Assembly (NCBI GenBank): GCA_035315185.1
Contig: DATFYE010000211.1
Coordinates: 1-19,445 of the forward strand
Length of the DNA: 19,445 bases
From: JADGQN01 sp035315185
GTDB lineage: Bacteria > Desulfobacterota > Syntrophorhabdia > Syntrophorhabdales > WCHB1-27
Direction: 5' to 3'
Positions within the stretch are counted from its first letter, which is position 1. Each line of letters begins with the position of its first letter. This document shows positions 7,078 through 14,907 of the stretch, piece after piece. Made by a program: the position numbers and the translations under genes. The notes below the pieces were generated by a model, which was not told where the DNA came from, ran no database searches, and worked only from the letters and a program-made list of their open reading frames with translations.

Positions 7078-7932
7078 CTACCTCATGGGATTGTAGTATC
7101 GTCCATTCACTTCATCCCCGATGATCGCGAAATTCGCCTTCGAGGTCTCCAGTGGATCGGATTTCCACGAGAAGCCTATTGATGGAACGTTAACTTGCGC
7201 CTCAAGCTGCGATGTAGCACGATAGCCTTCGACCCGGAACTGTTTCTGCGGATCGTCATACGTGATTTTTTCCTCCGTCGATTTCCATGTCATCCTGAAA
7301 CTCATGACTGCCGGCATGCCCACGGCATCGAGGGCGGGCCACCTGGGTTGGTCAACGACAGGAATATTTTTCATCTCCAGTGTTGCGCTCTTCCCGTCTG
7401 GACTGATGATAAGGCTCCCTTCAGGAACGGGAACTACCCAATATAATCCGGAAGGCGCAATAGGAGGATGAAAATCGTGAATCTGGTTTGCAGGAGCAGC
7501 CTGCCCCTGAAACAGGGTGAGTCATATATGGGTGAACGTGCCTGTCTGCGGAGCGCGCGCCGCCCAATATTCTCCCTGCATGAATCCGTAGTCGGTTGTG
7601 GGTGTGCCGAAGGCAATCCGGTTGCCTTTATTGTCAGTGCCCATACCAACGAAATCGGCGCACCGGGCCACCCGTCCTTTGAAATGGTAGATGTGCGACG
7701 GTTCCAGCTTTGGACCTGCAGGCTGATTATGACTGCCGTTCTTATCCAGCCAGGGTATCGGATATGGATCGGTGCCGCCATTGTAGGCGCGCGGTTCTGA
7801 TTGTGGGTTAGTAGCGGCAGCACCGTTATGGGGAAGCACGAGCGATGCTGCTCCCGCGGCAGCAATGCTGAGTGAGATACTGAGAAAGCTACGCCTTGTG
7901 CAGCAGGAACAAATGTCCTCTGTAGAGCTCAT
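7078..7932 (-). pseudogene. Tat-exported protein gene interrupted by one in-frame TGA (pseudogene, readthrough or selenoprotein)
   Basis: One continuous frame of 285 codons runs from the ATG at 7932 to a TAG at 7080-7078, broken only by TGA at codon 137 (7524-7522). The N-terminus has a Cys-rich n-region (CSCC, residues 8-11) followed by a twin-arginine motif TRRSFL (12-17) and an Ala/Ile/Ser core, so the product should be folded before export. The mature part has Trp, Tyr and Gly-rich segments such as YHFKGRVARCADFVGMG before the TGA and GLYWVVPVPEGSLIISPDGK after it. Both halves look like genuine coding sequence in the same frame. I do not recognise the family. The start was chosen over the ATG at 7950 because AAGGGGG sits just upstream of 7932. 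The gene is followed 4 nt later by DUF302. Its upstream neighbour, the hydrolase gene, is 104 nt away. Confidence 0.7.
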
Positions 7933-8036
7933 TGTTTTCCCCCTTCGCATATTTCGGGTGTCTCTGCGTATCTTGCCGCTTCTCCTGGAAAGAGCTCACG
8001 TGCATGTTTCGGCCATCACCCCTGGCGTTTGATCCC

Positions 8037-8858
8037 CTAGCCCTTGATGAACGCGAGCAGATCCTCGTTGACCTGGTCCTTAAGTGTCGTGCACATGCCG
8101 TGCGGTGCTCCCTTATAGATCTTCAGTGTCCCGTTCTTGACGAGCTTGACAGCGAGCATGGCCGAGTCGGCGATCGGTACGATCTGATCGTCTTCGCCAT
8201 GGAGGAACAGGGTCGGCACGTCGATCTTCTTGAGGTCTTCTGTAAGGTCCGTTTCGGAGAATGCTTTGATGCAGAAGTAGGCGGCGGGAAAACCGGCCAT
8301 CATCCCTTGCAGCCAGAACGACTCTCGCACACCTTCCGAGATCTTTGCATCCGGCCTGTTGTAACCGTAGAACGGCATGGTGAGATCCTTCCAGAACTGC
8401 GAACGGTCAGCAAGAACAGCGGCGCGGATCTGATCGAAGGTCTCCATAGGCAGACCGCCCGGATTGGCCGCCGTCTTCAGCATCAGCGGCGGCACCGCGC
8501 CGATAAGCACGGCTTTGGCCACACGCTTCGTGCCGTGGCGGCCGATGTAGCGGGCGACCTCGCCGCCTCCGGTGGAATGGCCGACGTGAACCGCATTCTT
8601 TAGATCGAGCACTTCGACCAGCCCCGCAAGGTCGTCAGCGTAGGTATCCATGTCGTTGCCGTTCCAAGGCTGGCTCGACCGCCCATGGCCGCGGCGGTCA
8701 TGGGCGATGCACCGAAAACCGCGAGAGGCCAGAAAGAACATCTGATCTTCCCACGCGTCCGCGGAGAGAGGCCAGCCGTGGCTGAAGACTATGGGCTGGC
8801 CTGAGCCCCAGTCCTTGTAGTAGATCTGCGTTCCGTCTTTGGTCGTGATAGTATTCAT
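8037..8858 (-). CDS. Alpha/beta hydrolase, non-heme chloroperoxidase/arylesterase type
   Basis: A 273-residue alpha/beta hydrolase of typical length, cytosolic, with no signal peptide. The oxyanion-hole motif FSHGWP (25-30), the HDRRGHGRSSQP segment (53-64), the nucleophile elbow GHSTGGG (Ser95), the acid in HGEDDQIVP (Asp224) and a C-terminal His253 in GAPHGM complete the catalytic triad. Relatives hydrolyse esters, and many also show cofactor-free perhydrolase or haloperoxidase activity with peroxide and a carboxylate, so 'chloroperoxidase' names the family and not a proven reaction. The ATG at 8858 has AAGGAGGG upstream. It is on the same strand as the downstream Tat-protein gene, but the 104-nt gap suggests no tight coupling. 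Confidence 0.92.
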   Translation of the reverse strand: MNTITTKDGTQIYYKDWGSGQPIVFSHGWPLSADAWEDQMFFLASRGFRCIAHDRRGHGRSSQPWNGNDMDTYADDLAGLVEVLDLKNAVHVGHSTGGGEVARYIGRHGTKRVAKAVLIGAVPPLMLKTAANPGGLPMETFDQIRAAVLADRSQFWKDLTMPFYGYNRPDAKISEGVRESFWLQGMMAGFPAAYFCIKAFSETDLTEDLKKIDVPTLFLHGEDDQIVPIADSAMLAVKLVKNGTLKIYKGAPHGMCTTLKDQVNEDLLAFIKG

Positions 8859-8928
8859 GATACTCCCTCCTTTACTCTCTAATTATGACTCCCGAGCGGT
8901 TTTCATTCGAAAAAAAGTTTCCGGGACT

Positions 8929-8956
8929 AACCTAGGTACCTTTCAGGAGAAGTCAA
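8929..8956 (-). promoter_or_regulatory. Candidate promoter with overlapping palindromes upstream of the hydrolase gene
   Basis: On the minus strand TTGACT (8956-8951) is followed after 16 nt by TAGGTT (8934-8929), a weak -10. Overlapping short palindromes (ACCTAGGT at 8930-8937 and AGGTACCT at 8934-8941) lie on the -10 and spacer and could be an operator. Confidence 0.3.
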
Positions 8957-9198
8957 GTCTTGGCGGGAATTGGAGTCTCTGCCTGAGCCTGTTTCTTAAA
9001 AAAGAGGGCTGCCACACTGCTGCGCTTGCGCTGGAGCAACGAAATTCACCTATGAACTCCCTTAGCTGGTCAATCTAGCGGGAGAGTCCAGAGCTTTCGA
9101 TGGTAGTGACTTGGTAATGGATCGGCCCACAAAACATGCTGCGAGTCCGGGGCTATTGCCAATGTTTGCTTTGGTGGGACTCCGCCGCGAACCAAAAC
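8957..9198. other. Non-coding stretch with nothing recognisable
   Basis: The gap between the hydrolase and methyltransferase genes is 340 nt in all. Beyond the candidate promoter at 8929-8956 I see no gene, repeat or RNA structure. Short plus-strand frames here have no ribosome binding sites and no family resemblance. No clear terminator follows the methyltransferase gene. Confidence 0.5.
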
Positions 9199-9858
9199 TT
9201 ATTCCGAGATCCTGCAACTCACGGATATCCCCTCCCCGCTGCCGCGCTCTACAGTGGTCCGAAACTGAGGATCTTGTTTCACGTACTCCAGAAACTTTTT
9301 GATGTCCCCATCATGGCTCCACAGGACGTTGTGCGCGGTAAAACATCCATTGAGTCGTATTTTCGGCCTCAGGTCCTTGAAGTATTGGAGGTACCAATCT
9401 TTGTCAGCATCACAGAACACAAAATCAAACGGCCCTTGCAGGGCGGGCACAAGATCGTGCGCGTCGGCAAGACGCGCATCGATGTATGATTCAACGCCAG
9501 CCTTTTTGAAGTTTTTACGCGCGATTTCGTGGCGTCCCTTATCGATTTCGATGGTTGTCACCATGCCGCCCGTTTTTGAAGCAGCCCAGGCAAGCCATAT
9601 GGTTGAATGGCCGGTCGACGTGCCTATCTCCAGAATATTTTTGAAGCTGCTCTTCAGGACAAGGTCGTAAAGAATCTTTCCGTCCTGATAGGGCACATTC
9701 CAAGAGGACCAGGAGCCCCGGTTGCTGTTGAGAAAACCGGACACCTGTGCATCAAGACCAGAGGCGGCGTGTGCCTGCCCCCCGGCTTTAATAATGGCGG
9801 CACTACAACTGACCACACAGATGATCATTAGTATGAAATACCTCCGGACACAGTGCAT
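9199..9858 (-). CDS. Class I O-methyltransferase with N-terminal export signal
   Basis: A 219-residue protein: residues 33-219 form a SAM-dependent O-methyltransferase of the catechol/caffeoyl-CoA type, with the SAM-binding motif ILEIGTSTGHS (75-85), the acidic ribose ligand in IEID (103-106), FCDADKDWY (148-156, metal/SAM region) and AHNVLW (175-180). Residues 1-32 are a clear Sec signal: a basic start (MHCVRR), a hydrophobic core, then AHA as a possible signal peptidase I site. VVSC at 15-18 also fits a lipobox, so a lipoprotein is possible. The ATG at 9858 has GGAGGAGG upstream, so the signal is part of the gene. SAM is not known to be available in the periplasm, which makes the location odd. 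Monocistronic by spacing. Confidence 0.85.
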   Translation of the reverse strand: MHCVRRYFILMIICVVSCSAAIIKAGGQAHAASGLDAQVSGFLNSNRGSWSSWNVPYQDGKILYDLVLKSSFKNILEIGTSTGHSTIWLAWAASKTGGMVTTIEIDKGRHEIARKNFKKAGVESYIDARLADAHDLVPALQGPFDFVFCDADKDWYLQYFKDLRPKIRLNGCFTAHNVLWSHDGDIKKFLEYVKQDPQFRTTVERGSGEGISVSCRISE

Positions 9859-9935
9859 GTATAACCTCCTCCACCCTTTTGTTCCGCGAGCATGTATTAT
9901 GACCCGATGGGGATGTTAAGGACAGCGCGCTCGCT

Positions 9936-10340
9936 TCAAAAAAGCGGAACAACCTTCGGTGGCTCGGTAAATGAAAACAGCGTTGCCACGGCGTCAGTAA
10001 AGTAGAAGGTCACAAAGAGTTCATCATCCGCCCCCTTGCTATATCTCTTCAGAAGATCAGGGGACTCCACAAAAACCTGCGCTTTTGCCTCGCGAGTGTC
10101 GTCGAAGGCAATTCTTCCTCTTACCCTCAGCCACGTACCGCCGGCTCCGATAGAAGAAATCTCGATATCGGGATTCTGAACGAGCTGCTTGTACACGTCT
10201 TTGGTTTTGTTCGTGCAGAAATAGAGTGCATTATTCCTTTTCATTATGAAACTGAAAGGACGAACTCTTGCCTTGGCTCCTTCGACCGTGGCGATGTGAA
10301 AGACCCGATTGGTTTTAAAAATCTCAATAGCAGTGCTCAT
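9936..10340 (-). CDS. Pyridoxamine 5'-phosphate oxidase-like flavoprotein
   Basis: A 134-residue single-domain split-barrel protein. The pattern FHIATVEGAKARVRPFSFIM (15-34), LYFCTNKTKDVYKQLVQNPD (39-58) and GTWLRVRGRIAFDD (68-81) is that of the PNPOx-like FMN-binding family, small-protein branch. These cytosolic proteins bind FMN, or sometimes F420 or heme, and act as oxidoreductases. The length and lack of the PNPOx C-terminal domain make true vitamin B6 synthesis unlikely. The ATG at 10340 is preceded by GAGGGGG. It is a single gene with no close partner. Confidence 0.85.
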   Translation of the reverse strand: MSTAIEIFKTNRVFHIATVEGAKARVRPFSFIMKRNNALYFCTNKTKDVYKQLVQNPDIEISSIGAGGTWLRVRGRIAFDDTREAKAQVFVESPDLLKRYSKGADDELFVTFYFTDAVATLFSFTEPPKVVPLF

Positions 10341-10457
10341 GTGAACCCCCTCAGGTAAGTCTACTTGCGAGCATCGTTGACGTGAATCCTATAACAATGC
10401 GACGGATTTCGCAATAGGCACGTTATCAGGCTCTGGTCGAGGGATGAGCCAGGCATG

Positions 10458-10487
10458 TTGACAGGCCAGCCCTATGCAGATTACAAC
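10458..10487 (+). promoter_or_regulatory. Candidate sigma70 promoter of the gene at 10593
   Basis: A perfect TTGACA (10458-10463) is followed after 18 nt by TACAAC (10482-10487). Transcription would start near 10494 and give a leader of about 100 nt. The region otherwise lacks features, apart from a minus-strand open frame with no start codon. Confidence 0.35.
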
Positions 10488-10592
10488 AGCTAAAACAATA
10501 CACAGAATATTCTTGCCGAGACAGCAGAATAGTGGGAAACTTTTATAGGGGGATCAGTCGTCAGGCAAAGTTACAAAAAACTGGCAATAAGT

Positions 10593-11021
10593 ATGAATAC
10601 GCCACGCGAGCTTATCATAGAGGCATTTCAAGGTTCGGTTTTTGTCCTCACCTTTGAGACCGACGATGCTCTTGGCTACCGTTCGAGCCGGGAAATAGAC
10701 GTGCTGCGTGCCCTTTCCATAAATCTGAAACAACAGACCGTGGAGTATGAGCTGACACAAAAAGGACGCCCGGTCAGACGGAGGATTGAGTATTCACCGA
10801 GCCTTGCGATCCTGAAAAACAAACTGCCGCTCACGACAGCTGCATTTGACCTCAAGTTCGAAGGCCTTAGACTCACCGAGCAGGGAGTCTCTGTTGCCGA
10901 ACGCGTGAGCCTTGCTGAAAACCAAGACCCCTGGGATACAGCTAATTGTTTCGACAAATCCCGCACCCAAAAGTCAAAGGAAAAGGCGAGCCTACGGCTG
11001 GTGGACGAGAAGCTCGAATAG
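10593..11021 (+). CDS. Hypothetical protein, 142 aa
   Basis: I do not recognise this family. The 142-residue product is soluble, with no signal peptide or TM segment. It begins with alternating hydrophobic residues suggesting beta strands (LIIEAFQGSVFVLTFE, 7-22), then RSSREIDVLRALSINLKQQT (30-49), suggesting a helix followed by a strand, an Arg-rich RRRIEYSP, and a charged, Lys/Ser-rich tail from about 120 on that is probably disordered. Codon use looks normal, and the antisense frame is Ser/Arg-rich as expected for a shadow, so the plus strand is taken as coding. The ATG at 10593 has no good Shine-Dalgarno, so expression may be weak or the start slightly different. No neighbour suggests a function. 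Confidence 0.55.
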   Translation: MNTPRELIIEAFQGSVFVLTFETDDALGYRSSREIDVLRALSINLKQQTVEYELTQKGRPVRRRIEYSPSLAILKNKLPLTTAAFDLKFEGLRLTEQGVSVAERVSLAENQDPWDTANCFDKSRTQKSKEKASLRLVDEKLE

Positions 11022-11160
11022 CACATCCCATCCCGGCGGGTTCTGGGGACACTCTTGAAATGTTGAACTATCAATTCACCTGCATCAGGCGAGACTATGG
11101 AACACTCGCGTTGTCTCAGCGTCGCTTGAGTGGGGTACGGTTCTTCTGCTACACTCTCCC

Positions 11161-11745
11161 GTGCCGCTGCTCTTCAAATCGGTCAGCCACGGTGAGCTAG
11201 CATTCGGGTTTTTCAACATCGAAACGGATATGCTCCTGCTCAACGACTATTTCTTCTTTGCGTCCGATTTCTGCGGCCATGTGACCGACCTTGCGCGACA
11301 AGATTCAGACAAGCACTACCGGTCCGCGTGGAATGTGCACGTGATGCCTCACGAAGCGATCGGCAACCTGCAAGGAGCCATCGCCGGCACTGATCTGTCC
11401 GGTTTCATCGGTGAGGTGTACCGGCTCTTTCCCTTTCCAAGAGAGACTCAAGCTTTCAAGCAAAACCCCGAGGGACATTTGACCAGGGAAAGGATTGAGG
11501 CGCTTGCCACAACGTTCGCTCCGGCTCGGCGTATCCCGGTAATGGTGAATCCAAACGGGGAGTCGATTGCCATCGGCAACTACGCCTTCAACCGACCGCA
11601 GTTCCACGCCCTGCTCTGGTACGTGTGGCTGGGCGGCTATCCCCGTTGGAAAGAGGATGTCCGGCCGGCATACGTAATTGAAATGGCCGCTGCAGCCGAA
11701 GCTTCTCTTCATCCTGCCTTCGCCGGTATTGCTGCCTTCAGTTAA
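11161..11745 (+). CDS. Hypothetical protein, about 194 aa
   Basis: Not recognised. The product is soluble, with an aromatic-rich N-terminal part (GELAFGFFNIETDMLLLNDY, then FFFASDFCGHVTDLA), a central segment NVHVMPHEAIGNLQ, and a C-terminal half with GNYAFNRPQFHALLWYVWLGGYPRW. The composition is that of a folded protein. The start is uncertain: the GTG at 11161 has no ribosome binding site, the frame stays open upstream to a TGA at 11056, and a promoter-like TTGAGT-N18-TACACT (11126-11155) would put the transcript start at about 11162. A leaderless mRNA, or the downstream ATG at about 11230, are alternatives. It converges on the TTT operon with a 79-nt gap. Confidence 0.55.
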   Translation: MPLLFKSVSHGELAFGFFNIETDMLLLNDYFFFASDFCGHVTDLARQDSDKHYRSAWNVHVMPHEAIGNLQGAIAGTDLSGFIGEVYRLFPFPRETQAFKQNPEGHLTRERIEALATTFAPARRIPVMVNPNGESIAIGNYAFNRPQFHALLWYVWLGGYPRWKEDVRPAYVIEMAAAAEASLHPAFAGIAAFS

Positions 11746-11805
11746 AGGATAGAAAAGAGTCGACCGTTGCGGAATTAGACCATTTCCATGTCCCAACTGA
11801 ACTAC

Positions 11806-11822
11806 TTAGGGACGTTCCCAAA
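11806..11822. terminator. Imperfect inverted repeat between convergent genes
   Basis: TT-A-GGGA-CGT-TCCC-A-AA forms a short stem (4 bp plus 2 bp with one mismatch) between the ends of the 11161 gene and tctC. It may be a weak bidirectional terminator. The GGGACGTTCCC core also resembles the short palindromic repeats that often accompany RAYT transposases, which is of interest because a RAYT remnant lies 4 kb away. Confidence 0.3.
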
Positions 11823-11824
11823 CC

Positions 11825-12796
11825 CTATTTCTCTTTCTTCAGGAGAGGAAGCACTTTCTCGATGCTCCTGTAATCTTCCAGGGTGACTTTGTAAAATTCT
11901 TCCGGGCCCATCGGGTCGAGCATGGTCGAGCTCTTCTCAGCCCACTTGATGAATTCCGGATCTTTGCAGGACGTCGTGATAGCATCCGAGAGGATCTTCG
12001 CTCTCTCCTTCGGGGTATGGGGCGGGGCCCACGCTCCCACACCGTAAGGGATGACCACTCCGTCGAACCCGAGTTCTTTCATGGTCGGGATTTCCGGGAT
12101 CTCCTTGATACGTTTCGGCGCATGGACAGCTAAAATCCGGATCTCTTCCGATTTGTGGTTTCGGATCGCTCCCGAGAGAGGACCCGTGCCGATATCGACA
12201 TGTTTCCCGAGGACAGCGGCTGTCACTTCCGCATCGCTGTCAAACGGCACAAAATTGAGGTTCAGTTTGACAAGCTCCTTCAGATAGACGATCTGGAGCT
12301 GGGATGTCGACCCAAGACCTCCACCACCTCCCACATTGATCTTCCGTTTTTTTGACTCCTCGATCACTTGCCTGAAATCCTTGAAGACAGAGTCTCTGGC
12401 AACAAAAATTGTCCTGTAATCCCCTCCGACCCAGCTTCCCAAGTGGACGTACTCTTTCATCTTGTACTTGGAGTCGTAGACGAGCTCTCCGATTAGCCGC
12501 GAGGGAAATGCGCTGGCCACGATCGTATACCCGTCGGGCTTTACCTGGCCGAAGACATACTCCATCGCTTTCCGGCCGCCCCCTCCCAGCATATTATCGC
12601 ACTGGACAGAGACCTTGAGATATTTCTGCATGTATTGCGCCATCGCTCTTGCAGGAAGGTCCACGCTTCCGCCGGCGGCGTGGGTGATAACCATCTTGAT
12701 GGGTCTGCTTGGGAATTTCTCTTGCGCGGCCTGCACGAGGGAGGGATAGATCGACAGAATCAGTAAAGGAACCAACAATTTTTTCATGGAATGCAC
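11825..12796 (-). CDS. tctC: Tripartite tricarboxylate transporter substrate-binding protein (Bug/TctC family)
   Basis: A 323-residue periplasmic binding protein. It has a Sec signal peptide (residues 1-23, ending VQA) and then the Bug-family opening FPSRPIKMVITHAAGGSVDL (28-47), GGGGRKAMEYV (71-81), KPDGYTI (86-92) and a central GGGGGLGSTSQL (about 156-167) that contacts the ligand carboxylate. The C-terminal part has IPTMKELGFDGV and GVGAWAPPHTPKE, also typical. Bug proteins capture small carboxylates or related metabolites and hand them to TctA/TctB; the ligand is not predictable here. The GTG at 12796 is chosen because GGAGG lies 8 nt upstream, whereas the ATG three codons later would be too far. 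It is the last gene of the operon, 44 nt after tctA. Confidence 0.92.
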   Translation of the reverse strand: MHSMKKLLVPLLILSIYPSLVQAAQEKFPSRPIKMVITHAAGGSVDLPARAMAQYMQKYLKVSVQCDNMLGGGGRKAMEYVFGQVKPDGYTIVASAFPSRLIGELVYDSKYKMKEYVHLGSWVGGDYRTIFVARDSVFKDFRQVIEESKKRKINVGGGGGLGSTSQLQIVYLKELVKLNLNFVPFDSDAEVTAAVLGKHVDIGTGPLSGAIRNHKSEEIRILAVHAPKRIKEIPEIPTMKELGFDGVVIPYGVGAWAPPHTPKERAKILSDAITTSCKDPEFIKWAEKSSTMLDPMGPEEFYKVTLEDYRSIEKVLPLLKKEK

Positions 12797-12840
12797 GCTT
12801 CAAACCTCCTTCCCATTTATTGTCGAATGCAGCAACTGTT

Positions 12841-14337
12841 TCAACGGCTTCGGATCCTCCACCTTTTCAGAAGAGGCGAAAGATAAGGATAGATCAGAGA
12901 AAAAAAAGTCAGTGCCACCAGAACGAGACTGATGCCGGAGGATGCGAAGATCGAATAGGACCCGTCGCTCATGATAAGGGCCCTCTGAAAATTCTTCTCC
13001 AGCATGGGCCCCAGGACCAGCGCGAGCACGAGGGGAACAGGTGAATACCCGTGCTTATTCATGAAATAGCCCAGTGCCCCGAAAACCGCGGTAATCAAGA
13101 GATCAAAGAAGGAGTTCTGGATCGCGTAGCTACCCAGCAGCGAAAAGACCAGGATGATTGGAACGATGAGATCGTTCCGGACAAGGGTGATCTTGGCGAA
13201 GTATTTGGCATAGGTCAGCCCCAAAGCCAGGATGAGAAGGCTTTCGATAAAGAACGCGGTAAAAAGAGCATAGATGGTCTTCCCCTGCTCGATGAAGACC
13301 TTGTGGCCCGGGATGACGCCGAAGATGATCATGATCCCCAGGAAGACCGCCGCGCCGACACTTCCGGGAATGCCCAGCGAGAGAGTGGGAATAAGGTCTC
13401 CCATGGCGCAGGCGTTATTCCCCATCTCGGCCGCAATCACTCCAACGGGATTTCCTTTTCCGAACTGCGATTTATCCTTGGCAGCTCTGATCTCTTCCGC
13501 ATAGGCCATAAACGAGGCCGTGCTCCTTCCCGCCGCAGGAAGCGCTCCAATCCAGAGCCCTATGATGAAAGACCGGAGGAGAGTGAGGGGATGTTTGAAA
13601 GTCGTCTTGAACCCTGTGAGGAACCCGGAGCCGGCGAGCTCCACGCTGCTTATGGTCTGATTCTGCTCGGACAGGGTGAGGACCTGAGAAATGGCAAAGA
13701 GGCCGATCATGGTCTGAACGAAAGGCACCCCGTCCTCGAGGGCTTCCAATCCGAAGGTGAAACGGATGCTGTTGCTGACCTCATCCGCTCCGACCGTTGC
13801 GAGAACGAGCCCGATGCAGGCGGAGATCAATCCTTTGATGGGATTGCGCTTGACGATCGCGGAAATCACCGAAAGGGCAAAAAGCGCAAGTAAGCAATTC
13901 TCCGCCGGACCGAAGCGCAGGGCGAGAGACGCCAGAAGCGGAGCGGTGAAAGCCAGAGCAAGAACCCCAAAAACGGCACCCAGGCAGCCGGCCGTCGCCG
14001 AGATACCCAGCGCTTCCGCGCCACGCCCCCGTTGCGTCATCGGATATCCATCGAGGAGTGTTGCGGCGCTCGCCGATTCGCCCGGAGTGTTGACGAGGAT
14101 GGCTGAAACCGAACCGCCGTAGCTGGAGGCGAGATAGACCCCGCTCATGAGGACCAGCGCGCTGGTTGCCTGTAGGCCCACGCTGAAAGGCAGAACAAGG
14201 ACCATGCCCGCAGCAGGCCCTATCCCCGGCAAAATCCCCACCACCACTCCCACAATCAAACCTAATAAGAGCAGGAACAGATTCTGCACTGTGAAGGTTG
14301 CGGCTATTCCCTGAAAAATGATATCGAAGGGCACCAT
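12841..14337 (-). CDS. tctA: Tripartite tricarboxylate transporter large membrane subunit TctA
   Basis: A 498-residue inner-membrane permease with about 11-12 hydrophobic segments. Signature sequences are GILPGIGPAAGMVLVLPFS near the N-terminus, the SSYGGSVSAILVNTPGE segment, LDGYPMTQRGRGAEALG, and the second-half counterpart GALPAAGRSTASFMAYAEE, reflecting the internal repeat of the family. TctA forms the transport channel driven by the ion gradient and works with TctB and the periplasmic TctC. The ATG at 14337 (MVPFDIIFQG) is preferred over an upstream TTG at 14370 that would overlap the tctB stop; no strong Shine-Dalgarno is seen, so coupling to tctB translation is likely. The gene is intact and of normal length. 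Confidence 0.93.
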   Translation of the reverse strand: MVPFDIIFQGIAATFTVQNLFLLLLGLIVGVVVGILPGIGPAAGMVLVLPFSVGLQATSALVLMSGVYLASSYGGSVSAILVNTPGESASAATLLDGYPMTQRGRGAEALGISATAGCLGAVFGVLALAFTAPLLASLALRFGPAENCLLALFALSVISAIVKRNPIKGLISACIGLVLATVGADEVSNSIRFTFGLEALEDGVPFVQTMIGLFAISQVLTLSEQNQTISSVELAGSGFLTGFKTTFKHPLTLLRSFIIGLWIGALPAAGRSTASFMAYAEEIRAAKDKSQFGKGNPVGVIAAEMGNNACAMGDLIPTLSLGIPGSVGAAVFLGIMIIFGVIPGHKVFIEQGKTIYALFTAFFIESLLILALGLTYAKYFAKITLVRNDLIVPIILVFSLLGSYAIQNSFFDLLITAVFGALGYFMNKHGYSPVPLVLALVLGPMLEKNFQRALIMSDGSYSIFASSGISLVLVALTFFSLIYPYLSPLLKRWRIRSR

Positions 14338-14376
14338 AAGGTCTAAGCTACCTCTGCCATCCGGTCGCAATCCCTC

Positions 14377-14859
14377 TCAATCGATGTTCAAAAACACGCC
14401 ATTCAACACTGGAATATGCAGGGTCCGATAGAAGACGATGTAAAAGCAAAGCGTCATGGCCAGCATGACGGTCATCAGGGAAACCCATTTCCCTTTCTCG
14501 CCAAGGATGAGACCATAGCTCAGGAAGGCCGCCGGGACGACGAACATGAACCCAAAAAGATAGCCGACCACAATGGAGCCGGCAATGCAGAACCATGACC
14601 AGTAATACCGGGAGCGGTTTCCTGCCACTTCGTCTTCTTTCTCTGCCTGGCCTTCCGTGAATTTGAGAAGGGCAGGAAAAAAGAGATACGCTACCATCCA
14701 GAGCGTGAGGGTAAGGATGCCGAGTCCAAGGACGAATTTAGGGAATTTCTGCGCCCTCTCAGGAAAACGGCTCGCCTGGTGATGCATGACGATGAACGCT
14801 CCCAGGAGGAACCCGTTAAAAAGAAAAACAGGCTCTTTGAACTTTTTCGGAATCAACAC
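14377..14859 (-). CDS. tctB: Tripartite tricarboxylate transporter small membrane subunit TctB
   Basis: A 160-residue protein with four predicted membrane segments (about residues 12-28, 44-68, 90-118 and 124-150), consistent with TctB in size and layout. Direct sequence similarity in this family is low, and the call rests mainly on topology and on its place just upstream of tctA. It is thought to support or regulate TctA in the inner membrane. Translation starts at a GTG with GAGGG upstream. A charged cytoplasmic loop (EGQAEKEDEVAGNRSRYY, about 70-87) separates the second and third segments. First gene of the operon, directly behind the predicted minus-strand promoter. The order B-A-C is less common than C-B-A. 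Confidence 0.82.
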   Translation of the reverse strand: MLIPKKFKEPVFLFNGFLLGAFIVMHHQASRFPERAQKFPKFVLGLGILTLTLWMVAYLFFPALLKFTEGQAEKEDEVAGNRSRYYWSWFCIAGSIVVGYLFGFMFVVPAAFLSYGLILGEKGKWVSLMTVMLAMTLCFYIVFYRTLHIPVLNGVFLNID

Positions 14860-14907
14860 TTTCGGACCCTCGCGATGTGATCTTATGTCACGATTTCACG
14901 ACGTCGA

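Noticed and set aside
7470..7524. Selenocysteine insertion element after the in-frame TGA
   Set aside because: Small hairpins exist but the loop does not match the bacterial SECIS pattern, so it was not listed as a feature and remains only one option in the findings.
7434..7865. 143-codon minus-strand frame overlapping the Tat-protein gene
   Set aside because: It is a shadow in another phase. The TGA-interrupted frame continues in its own phase, so a frameshift into this frame is not needed.
10676..11074. 132-codon minus-strand frame
   Set aside because: Ser/Arg-rich antisense shadow of the 10593-11021 gene.
13051..13893. 280-codon plus-strand open frame antisense to tctA
   Set aside because: Its highly charged Asp/Glu/Arg/Gly-rich composition is typical of the reverse complement of a membrane protein. 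tctA is clearly the real gene.
14876..14893. CRP/FNR-like site TGTGA-N7-TCACG in the tctB leader
   Set aside because: The spacer is 7 nt rather than 6 and the second half-site is imperfect. It is kept only as a remark under the promoter.
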